Assembly: GCA_039105265.1 (NCBI GenBank)
Contig: JAPFFF010000005.1
Coordinates: forward strand, 4,263,501 to 4,327,500
Source: Tritrichomonas musculus
Lineage: Eukaryota > Parabasalia > Tritrichomonadida > Tritrichomonadidae
Length of the DNA: 64,000 bases
Direction: 5' to 3'
Below, one piece after another: positions 52,622 through 61,700 of this stretch. Under the pieces are notes generated by a model. It was not told where the DNA came from. It saw only the letters and a list, made by a program, of their open reading frames with translations, and did not search any database. The position numbers and the translations under genes were made by a program. How positions within the stretch are numbered: position 1 is the first letter of the stretch; every line of letters begins with the position of its first letter.

Positions 52622-54901
52622 TTAGGCAGATTGATTTTTGGCAAACGTTTCGGTATGATGAGAAAGAGATATTGGTGTTGGGTCAGGAATGTTAATTCTA
52701 TTTTCGCCTGAGAATAGAGGTAATTTTCTCATTTCATCAAGAGCAACCAAAAGTGGCTGTTTATCTTCAACATCTATTGCTTCATCAGCAAAAGTATCAG
52801 CAAGAACTTGCATAACCTTTTCAACTTGATCTTTTGATAATTCTCCAGCTTTTGTTAATAAAATAGTCAATTTAGCTATTACATCAGCCTTTTCTTCACC
52901 ACAAACATATTCAATCAATTCTTGAATGCTGCTTGAATCCTGATCTTTGAAATCTTGAATAATTTCTTGTGCTGATTTTCCAAGATTGTCACAATAACGA
53001 TTAACAATGACTTTAAGCATTGAAGTTGGAGCTTTTTTATTACTAACGCATTTTTCAACTGTCTCCTCGAGTTCGCTTACATCAATTGAATCAAAATCAA
53101 ATTCTGAAACTTCATCTACAAGGTTATCATCTGTTTCTTGATCATTTCCAGCAATCATCACAAGAAGTTGTTGTGCACTGGTTGACACTGAAGGTGTCAT
53201 TGATGAAAGTGTATGAAATGCAAGAAGTGGAGAAATAGAATAAATGTCATCAATAACTGCGTTTCGGTATAGAATGAGCGATGACTTTAAAAGTCTGATT
53301 GCTGCACAGATTGCGTCATCACTATCTCCTGATAAAGCATTCTTTACAATTTGTGGTACTTTTGCAACATTTTTAGCATCAAGTGCGCATCGTAAGACAT
53401 CTAATGCTGAAGCTGCAACACTTTCATTCTGATCTTTGGCAAGATTTTCTGCCAAATTAATTACTGATTGTGGAAGTTGTTCTGTTGTCATTCCAGAAAC
53501 CATTTGAATCGATTTACAAACTGATTCACGAACTTCTGGGTCAACACTTGAGCCAAATTTAACAAGAACTCCAACTAATTCGTTAAAACTCTCTTGAACA
53601 ACTTTTGCAGCTGGAATTGTTCTTCGTGCTAAATCACAAATTGGGAATGAAGCGTGGCAAATATTCTTAAATGCTTGTAAGTAAAGATCTTTCAAATTGA
53701 ATTGTAATTTATCATTTGCATTATTCATATTTTGAAGTTCAGATAAAGAAATAACGCCAGCATCAATAAGAGCAGCTATTGGTGATTCGAGAAGATATTG
53801 AACTATTGGTTTAACATATTTTTCATATAATGAAGGATCATGTTGACGAAGTACTTGAACTAAAGCTTTTCCGGCCATTCCATTAGCATTTCCCTTTTGA
53901 GTAACAGGTGTTTTATCATCACATGCAATGGGATCTTTGACAAAATCAGAAAGCTTTTGACAAAGTGATTCAATATAATTTGAATCAAGTGGAGTCTTGC
54001 ATGATGAAAGACAACCACCAATTGCAGCGAAAAGTCCTTCTCGTGCAACCCATTTCATATCGCTAGTTGGTAAAAGTGAATCAATAAACTTTTCTCTTTC
54101 TGTTTGACTGGATGAAAATACAGCAGTAACAACTTGGGCAGCAGTTCGACGAACATTTGCATATGGATGGCTAAGTCTTGAATAAGCACTTGATTTTATT
54201 TGATCTTTGAAGTTTTGCATAACAAATTCATGACTTTGTTCAAATTGTTTTTGATATTTGCTCAAAACAGGATCGCATTTTGAAAGAACAAAAAGTAAAA
54301 GTGCACGTGTCGAATACCAAAAAATGTATCCGTTATCACTTGGATTGGTAATGGTGGAAAATTGCTCGCAATTAATGATTAAAGGTAAAATAATTTTTAA
54401 GGATTCTGGTGATTCAATTCTGAATGATGTTGCTAAACGGCCAAGAGCCATTTGTTGGCCTTCAAGAGCAAAGGCTGTTTTAGCTGGTTCAAAAATGAAT
54501 GGTTTAATTTGAAATTCTGGGTCAATAATCGATGGACCAACATGGAGAGCGAGATGACCAATACATTGTGAGGACATTTCACGAACTTCACGCTTAGGAT
54601 CTGATAAAAGTTCACCTAAGTGCTTTGTGAAATCTGTATGCTTCAATAAAAATTCTTTCTTTTGTTCACTTGAAAGTGTAGAATTTTCAAAAATATATTT
54701 TGTACATGAAAGTGTATCTTGTTGGATGTGCCATTGCGAAAAGTGAATGAGTTTTGTAAAAACATTGAATAAATCATCAATTATGGTAGTTGTTGGATAT
54801 CCTGCGCGAAGGAAGTCAGTCAAGACATCGAGTTCATCAATTATGATATCTCTACTTGGAGAATTTTTAGCAAGTTCATTAAGGATTGGTGTAAAATCCA
54901 T
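52622..54901 (-). CDS. HEAT-repeat protein, 759 aa
   Basis: Long intact frame with many HEAT-type helix pairs, for example L-L-S-D-P-K-R-E-V-R-E-M-S-S-Q-C-I-G (about 97-114), S-H-P-Y-A-N-V-R-R-T-A-A-Q-V-V (about 246-260) and S-V-D-P-E-V-R-E-S-V-C-K-S-I (about 453-466), each with the conserved D/N-P and V-R positions. An acidic stretch near 590-615 breaks the solenoid. Such proteins act as transport receptors or large-complex scaffolds. Which one this is cannot be told from the sequence alone. GC content and codon use are higher than in the hypothetical neighbours, suggesting good expression. Confidence 0.75.
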   Translation of the reverse strand: MDFTPILNELAKNSPSRDIIIDELDVLTDFLRAGYPTTTIIDDLFNVFTKLIHFSQWHIQQDTLSCTKYIFENSTLSSEQKKEFLLKHTDFTKHLGELLSDPKREVREMSSQCIGHLALHVGPSIIDPEFQIKPFIFEPAKTAFALEGQQMALGRLATSFRIESPESLKIILPLIINCEQFSTITNPSDNGYIFWYSTRALLLFVLSKCDPVLSKYQKQFEQSHEFVMQNFKDQIKSSAYSRLSHPYANVRRTAAQVVTAVFSSSQTEREKFIDSLLPTSDMKWVAREGLFAAIGGCLSSCKTPLDSNYIESLCQKLSDFVKDPIACDDKTPVTQKGNANGMAGKALVQVLRQHDPSLYEKYVKPIVQYLLESPIAALIDAGVISLSELQNMNNANDKLQFNLKDLYLQAFKNICHASFPICDLARRTIPAAKVVQESFNELVGVLVKFGSSVDPEVRESVCKSIQMVSGMTTEQLPQSVINLAENLAKDQNESVAASALDVLRCALDAKNVAKVPQIVKNALSGDSDDAICAAIRLLKSSLILYRNAVIDDIYSISPLLAFHTLSSMTPSVSTSAQQLLVMIAGNDQETDDNLVDEVSEFDFDSIDVSELEETVEKCVSNKKAPTSMLKVIVNRYCDNLGKSAQEIIQDFKDQDSSSIQELIEYVCGEEKADVIAKLTILLTKAGELSKDQVEKVMQVLADTFADEAIDVEDKQPLLVALDEMRKLPLFSGENRINIPDPTPISLSHHTETFAKNQSA

Positions 54902-55279
54902 TAAAATTTTTTGTGGCTGTTCAAAAGGAGAAATAATATTTGAAATAGTCGAACAAATTTATATTCAAATTTGAAAACTAATTCAACAATTGAATATTTT
55001 GACCATTTAAATGCTATTCATATTTAGATTCATATCTCATATTTTATTTTTTAAATAATTGATAAAACATCTTTATTAAAACTAACATATTAATAGTTTA
55101 TTGAAATTTCAACAAATTTAATGAAGCATGTTAATCCTCCAAAATAATATTTCCAAATATAGTTATTTCAAAGAAAAAAACTAAAAACAACAATAATAAA
55201 TGAGCAAACATTTCCATTTTATATTAACTAAAGTGAGGTAAATAATTTTTCACAAAACCATGAAATACCAAAAGAACAT
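54902..55279. other. AT-rich intergenic region, nothing recognised
   Basis: No gene or repeat seen between two same-strand genes. Confidence 0.5.
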
Positions 55280-55996
55280 TTAGCATTTGCATTTCTCATC
55301 TTTTTGTGCTGCTGGTTGCTTTTGTGTAAGATCAACTGTATCTGATATAACAACTTTCTTGGCATGAGACTTGTCTTGAGCCATTAATACACCAATATAA
55401 CAAAGTCTTTTTACAAAATTTGTAACATTGTATTTCTTTAATGAAGAGGTTTCAAAAAATTCCAATTTGTATTTTTGGCATATACTTTGTATTTGCTGGT
55501 CAGTTACTTTATGTTCAAGATCAGCCTTACATCCAATTAAAAATACACCATTAAGATCGAGTCCTGCATTCTCTTTTAATGCGTCCATCCATTTAGCAAT
55601 ATTTGAAAAAGATTTAGGTTCATTATAAGCAAAACAAACGCATGCAAAATTTGAACCTCGATAATAAGCCTTTGTCATTGAATCATGGATTTCTGCACCA
55701 GCTGTATCCCAAATATTTAACTTGATTTGGTGGGAATTAATTCTGCACTCGATAGGAACAAAAGCGCACCCAACAGTAGCATAATAATCTTTGAGATATG
55801 TACTAGTTTTCATACAACCAATTAACGTTGTTTTTCCAACATAAGCATCCCCAATAAATATAATTTTACTGTTCTGGTCATTTGTTGGAACAAGATTTCC
55901 GAACTGAACAGTTGGCACATTTTGACCAAGTGGACAGTATTTTCCTGGTTCAGGAACATCTGTTATATTATAGATTATATTGTTTGGATTCGACAT
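55280..55996 (-). CDS. Rab-like small GTPase with non-canonical G3 and G4 boxes
   Basis: 238 residues with a ~42-residue N-terminal extension before the G domain. The P-loop is G-D-A-Y-V-G-K-T-T (49-57), switch I holds Y-Y-A-T-V-G (71-76), and G3 is W-D-T-A-G-A-E (96-102), where the catalytic Gln of W-D-T-A-G-Q-E is Ala101. The following Y-Y-R-G is Rab-typical. G4 reads C-K-A-D (156-159) in place of N-K-x-D. G5 is E-T-S-S (182-185). The C-terminus C-K-C suits double prenylation and membrane attachment in vesicle traffic. Loss of the Gln predicts weak intrinsic hydrolysis, and Cys in G4 may lower guanine specificity. An atypical Rab is the best description. Confidence 0.88.
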   Translation of the reverse strand: MSNPNNIIYNITDVPEPGKYCPLGQNVPTVQFGNLVPTNDQNSKIIFIGDAYVGKTTLIGCMKTSTYLKDYYATVGCAFVPIECRINSHQIKLNIWDTAGAEIHDSMTKAYYRGSNFACVCFAYNEPKSFSNIAKWMDALKENAGLDLNGVFLIGCKADLEHKVTDQQIQSICQKYKLEFFETSSLKKYNVTNFVKRLCYIGVLMAQDKSHAKKVVISDTVDLTQKQPAAQKDEKCKC

Positions 55997-56426
55997 TTAT
56001 AAACCTCTACCTGAACTTATTCAATGCAAATAGAATTTGAATCTTTTCACAATATTGATAAAAATATATTTAAATATTTTATCGAAATTAATAAATTAAC
56101 AGTAAATATAATAAAATATTTATATATAATAATCTTAAATATTACTAATTATATAAAAATTTATAATAAATAATTTAGATACAAAGAGATATAGTATGGT
56201 TATTGGAATTAATATGTTGTAATTTTTTTGTATAACTCTTTCGTTGGTATGGTTTCGATTATGATCATTGCTTAGTAATAAAAATTTTACCAAATTTTGC
56301 ATATAATTTTCACTTTTTCGCATTTTTTATAAGTCAACTTTTTGAGTTAGTGACGTTATTTATTTATATAACGATTTTTTTTCAATTTTGATTGAATTTT
56401 GAATGATAATTATAAAATAATTTTGA
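55997..56426. other. Intergenic region between divergent genes
   Basis: AT-rich; must contain the promoters of both the Rab-like gene and the following plus-strand gene. No distinct motif could be assigned. Confidence 0.45.
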
Positions 56427-57719
56427 ATGTTTACTAAGAAGCCGCCAACAGCTTTTACAATAAATTCTCGCGATCCGGTACCTGACCCACCAGGACATGA
56501 AATTTCAAAAGATTTGCGCCCACCTCCAAAAGTATACTATCCTTATCGTGATTGCAATGGTATTTCTCCAAAAAAAATTCAAAAAATGATTAAAAAGAAA
56601 AAAGACTATGAGGAAGAATGCGCTCGAATCCAAACTGAAAATGATATCGCTAAATTTGAAGCAAAATTAAAAGGAACCTACGTTGACACTCCAGAAACAG
56701 CAGTTCCTTCTCTTCCCTTACCTCCAAATGTTGATTTTGATTTATTGCGAAGTTTTGAACCACCAAGTGCAACCCGATTTTATGATTATGTTCCTCCAAA
56801 TATTCATCAAAAAACCGCCAAAAAGAAAAATATGAATAACACAATATCACCAACTTTAACAGAACCAGGGAGAACAAAATCCAGAACAAGACCTTCAACA
56901 ACATTGTCAAGAGTATCTTTTAAATCTGATTCTTTTTCAACAACCAAAGATTTGACAGAAACAGAAACAGGATCATTTGCAAATGCTGGAACTACAATTT
57001 CAACAATGCAAAATGTAAATAATACACGTCAAAATTGCAGGTGCATGGCTAGAGGATGTCCATGCTGCAATCCATCTCATTTTGATGAAATAAAGTCAAG
57101 AACACGACCAGCAACTAGGAATGGAAAACCTATACAAAGACCAACAACAGCTACTCCAAGAAAGAAAGCTAATCTTCCAATGCAAATGAATCAAGCCTAC
57201 TGGAATGTCCTCGATGAACCTTCAGTTCCAGCTCGTCCAAAGATGATTTATATTGAAAATCCAAAACCTTCTCAATTTTCAATGCTTCGTACAGGACCAA
57301 GACCAGGTGGAATACCAATATGTGTGAATGATCTTGTTGCTTGTCGTGAAGCTGGAGAAAAATGGTTTGAAATAGAAATGGCAAAGAAGAAAGATCGCGA
57401 ACTTTTTGAACGGGAAAAATTATTAAAAGAACGATCAACTTATAGTCGAAACTTTAACCTGAGTTTAAAGGAACATACACAAGAAATAGCATTAGATAGT
57501 CAGCAAAAATGGGCAAAAGCAAGTTCAACTATGAGTTTGAAAGCACTTGAAGCATCTAAGAAAAAACAACCAAAACCTCCTTCCAAAGAGGAAATAGAAG
57601 CAATGGAAGAGCTTTCTAAGTATGACGATAAATTGTATCAAGAATATCAATCAAAGAAACGACCAACAGATGAGATTGAACTATTTTTAAATCAATGTGG
57701 AATGCGCGAGTATACTTAA
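56427..57719 (+). CDS. Hypothetical basic, proline-rich protein, 430 aa
   Basis: Intact frame with clear coding character. The N-terminal ~130 residues are proline-rich (D-P-V-P-D-P-P-G, P-S-L-P-L-P-P-N) with a basic K-M-I-K-K-K-K-D-Y. The middle has S/T-rich linkers carrying repeated K-S-R-T-R-P motifs. A cysteine cluster C-R-C-M-A-R-G-C-P-C-C (about 205-215) could bind metal. The last ~130 residues are a charged helix with E-M-A-K-K-K-D-R-E-L-F-E-R-E-K-L-L-K-E-R. Such composition is common in cytoskeleton- or axoneme-associated proteins of flagellates, but no family is recognised. Confidence 0.65.
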   Translation: MFTKKPPTAFTINSRDPVPDPPGHEISKDLRPPPKVYYPYRDCNGISPKKIQKMIKKKKDYEEECARIQTENDIAKFEAKLKGTYVDTPETAVPSLPLPPNVDFDLLRSFEPPSATRFYDYVPPNIHQKTAKKKNMNNTISPTLTEPGRTKSRTRPSTTLSRVSFKSDSFSTTKDLTETETGSFANAGTTISTMQNVNNTRQNCRCMARGCPCCNPSHFDEIKSRTRPATRNGKPIQRPTTATPRKKANLPMQMNQAYWNVLDEPSVPARPKMIYIENPKPSQFSMLRTGPRPGGIPICVNDLVACREAGEKWFEIEMAKKKDRELFEREKLLKERSTYSRNFNLSLKEHTQEIALDSQQKWAKASSTMSLKALEASKKKQPKPPSKEEIEAMEELSKYDDKLYQEYQSKKRPTDEIELFLNQCGMREYT

Positions 57720-58528
57720 ATGATATATTCATGTTGTTATATTAATTGTGTTAATTTTAATAAATATGTATTAATAATTTTTATTTTTATAATATATAAT
57801 TTTTAAAAAAGAAGTTAATATTTAATTAATTAATAATATAATATTAATACAAGCATTAAAATAAAAATAAAAGGATTTAATTGAGTTTAATGAGATACTA
57901 GCTGAGATAAACAATAATAAAAAAAAAATGAATTTGATTTATTGAAAATGTTTGGAAAATGATATCGTTTAAGAAAAAGTTTAATTTTTTGTGAATATCA
58001 TTTTTTGAATTGCAATTTGTTTTAGAGATCATTGAATTTGATTATTTGAAATTTTAATATCGAACTTTTTGTGAGAAAAGACGATATTTTAATAGAATTT
58101 TATTACAAAATTGATATGCATCTCATTTTTCTTTGATTGAGTCCAAAATAATTTTATTTCACTTTTATCATTGAAGGACACGAAGAAGGAGCTTGCGAAT
58201 GCTTTTTGATTTCAGAAGGAGAGTTCTTTGGAGTGATCCGATAGTTTTTCTGAAGCAAAGAATTTTTAAAGCGTTTTCTTCTCCAACTTCAGAGTTTAAT
58301 CAAAGTAAAAGTTGAAAACTAATCACCGCAAGGAAAACAATGTTTCTAATTTTTTCGGATGCTTTTTCCAACAATTTTCACGATTTTGGGAAAATGAATG
58401 ATTTTCGAAAAAAAGAATTTGTAACTTTGCACGATAGATAACGAAAACAAAGTTTAATGAAGAAAGCACAGCACGAATAAAAAATAGTCAGATGATGAAA
58501 GTATTAAATATATTATTTAAATCTTCAG
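57720..58528. other. Intergenic region, possible short coding remnant
   Basis: Mostly AT-rich. At about 58160-58231 the + strand reads a short protein-like run (I-E-G-H-E-E-G-A-C-E-C-F-L-I-S) ending in a stop, less AT-rich than its flanks. No start or family could be found, so it is noted only as a possible remnant. Confidence 0.3.
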
Positions 58529-58718
58529 TTATGGACATGGACGAATAAGATAAAGAAACATACCAACTAATAAGAATGGTCGAACTGATCCAAGAAATAA
58601 AATAATTAAAGCTGTCCATAAAATTACTCTTATGGGAGATTTTGAATTCAAATATTCAACGAAGATCATGTTGCGTGCTGTTTCATTCACATCATTGCCT
58701 ATTAAAAAGTGATTTCCA
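58529..58718 (-). pseudogene. Orphan 3' coding tail with membrane segment, cut by satellite
   Basis: The minus frame ending at 58529 reads N-D-V-N-E-T-A-R-N-M-I-F-V-E-Y-L, then a hydrophobic stretch (I-R-V-I-L-W-T-A-L-I-I-L-F-L, then F-L-L-V-G-M-F-L-Y-L-I) and R-P-C-P-stop. It has coding-like codon use and one or two membrane helices. Immediately upstream (58719 onward) the frame enters the 45-bp satellite. The simplest reading is the C-terminus of a membrane protein whose upstream part was displaced by the array. A natural protein containing the 15-residue repeats is the alternative. Confidence 0.4.
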
Positions 58719-61700
58719 GGCCGGCAGACTCTCACAGTCAACAACAATGAACAAGCAATTTTCGACCGGCAGACTATCACAGCCAACAACATAAATTGCA
58801 TTAAACAGACCGGCAGACTCTCACAGCCAACAACAATGAACATAATAAAACAGACCGGCAGACTCTCACAGCCAACAACAATGAACAAGCAATTTTCGAC
58901 CGGCAGACTATCACAGCCAACAACAATGAACATAATAAAACAGACCGGCAGACTCTCACAGCCAACAACAATGAACAAGCAATTTTCGACCGGCAGACTC
59001 TCACAGCCAACAACATAAACATAATAAAACAGACCGGCAGACTATCACAGCCAACAACAATGAACATAATAAAACAGACCGGCAGACTCTCACAGCCAAC
59101 AACAATGAACAAGCAATTTTCGACCGGCAGACTATCACAGCCAACAACAATGAACATAATAAAACAGACCGGCAGACTCTCACAGCCAACAAAAATGAAC
59201 ATAATAAAACAGACCGGCAGACTATCACAGCCAACAAAAATGAACATAATAAAACAGACCGGCAGACTCTCACAGCCAACAAAAATGAACATAATAAAAC
59301 AGACCGGCAGACTATCACAGCCAACAACAATGAACATAATAAAACAGACCGGCAGACTATCACAGCCAACAACATAAACATAATAAAACAGACCGGCAGA
59401 CTATCACAGCCAACAACAATGAACATAATAAAACAGACCGGCAGACTCTCACAGCCAACAACAATGAACAAGCAATTTTCGACCGGCAGACTATCACAGC
59501 CAACAACAATGAACATAATAAAACAGACCGGCAGACTATCACAGCCAACAACAATGAACATAATAAAACAGACCGGCAGACTCTCACAGCCAACAACAAT
59601 GAACAAGCAATTTTCGACCGGCAGACTATCACAGCCAACAACAATGAACATAATAAAACAGACCGGCAGACTATCACAGCCAACAACAATGAACATAATA
59701 AAACAGACCGGCAGACTCTCACAGCCAACAAAAATGAACATAATAAAACAGACCGGCAGACTATCACAGCCAACAAAAATGAACATAATAAAACAGACCG
59801 GCAGACTCTCACAGCCAACAAAAATGAACATAATAAAACAGACCGGCAGACTCTCACAGCCAACAACATAAACATAATAAAACAGACCGGCAGACTCTCA
59901 CAGCCAACAACAGAATAAATTGCATTGAACAGACCGGCAGACTCTCACAGCCAACAAAAATGAACATAATAAAACAGACCGGCAGACTCTCACAGCCAAA
60001 AACAGAATAAATTGCATTGAACAGACCGGCAGACTATCAAAGCCAACAACAGAATAAATAGCATTGAACAGACCGGCAGACTCTCACAGCCAAAAACAGA
60101 ATAAATTGCATTGAACAGACCGGCAGACTCTCACAGTCAACAACAGAATAAATAGCATTGAACAGACCGGCAGACTATCAAAGCCAACAACAGAATAAAT
60201 AGCATTGAACAGACCGGCAGACTATCAAAGCCAACAACAGAATAAATTGCATTGAACAGACCGGCAGACTATCACAGTCAACAACAGAATAAATTGCATT
60301 GAACAGACCGGCAGACTATCAAAGCCAACAGAATAAATAGCATTGAACAGACCGGCAGACTCTCACAGCCAACAACAGAATAAATTGCATTGAACAGACC
60401 GGCAGACTATCAAAGCCAACAACAGAATAAATAGCATTGAACAGACCGGCAGACTCTCACAGCCAACAACAGAATAAATTGCATTGAACAGACCGGCAGA
60501 CTCTCACAGCCAACAACAGAATAAATTGCATTGAACAGACCGGCAGACTATCAAAGTCAACAACAGAATAAATTGCATTGAATAGACCGGCAGACTCTCA
60601 CAGCCAACAACAGAATAAATAGCATTGAACAGACCGGCAGACTCTCACAGCCAACAACAGAATAAATAGCATTGAACAGACCGGCAGACTATCACAGTCA
60701 ACAACAGAATAAATAGCATTGAACAGACCGGCAGACTTTCACAGCCAACAGAATAAATTGCATTGAACAGACCGGCAGACTCTCACAGCCAACAACAGAA
60801 TAAATTGCATTGAACAGACCGGCAGACTTTCACAGCCAACAACAGAATAAATTGCATTGAACAGACCGGCAGACTTTCACAGCCAACAGAATAAATTGCA
60901 TTGAACAGACCGGCAGACTTTCACAGCCAACAACAGAATAAATAGCATTGAACAGACCGGCAGACTTTCACAGCCAACAACAGAATAAATAGCATTGAAC
61001 AGACCGGCAGACTATCAAAGCCAACAGAATAAATAGCATTGAACAGACCGGCAGACTTTCACAGCCAACAACAGAATAAATAGCATTGAACAGACCGGCA
61101 GACTTTCACAGCCAACAACAGAATAAATAGCATTGAACAGACCGGCAGACTTTCACAGCCAACAGAATAAATTGCATTGAACAGACCGGCAGACTTTCAC
61201 AGCCAACAACAGAATAAATAGCATTGAACAGACCGGCAGACTTTCACAGTCAACAACAGAATAAATTGCATTGAACAGACCGGCAGACTATCAAAGCCAA
61301 CAGAATAAATAGCATTGAACAGGCCGAAAGACTATCAAAGTCAACAACAGAATAAATAGCATTGAACAGACCGGCAGACTCTCACAGCCAACAACAGAAT
61401 AAATTGCATTGAACAGACCGGCAGACTATCAAAGCCAACAACAGAATAAATAGCATTGAACAGACCGGCAGACTCTCACAGCCAACAACAGAATAAATAG
61501 CATTGAACAGACCGGCAGACTCTCACAGCCAACAACAGAATAAATTGCATTGAACAGACCGGCAGACTATCACAGCCAACAACAGAATAAATAGCATTGA
61601 ACAGACCGGCAGACTCTCACAGCCAACAACAGAATAAATAGCATTGAACAGACCGGCAGACTCTCACAGCCAACAACAGAATAAATTGCATTGAACAGAC

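Noticed and set aside
58801-59875. Several overlapping 100-276-residue repeat proteins on both strands
   Set aside because: They are by-products of a 45-bp tandem repeat whose period is a multiple of three; both strands and more than one frame are open at once.
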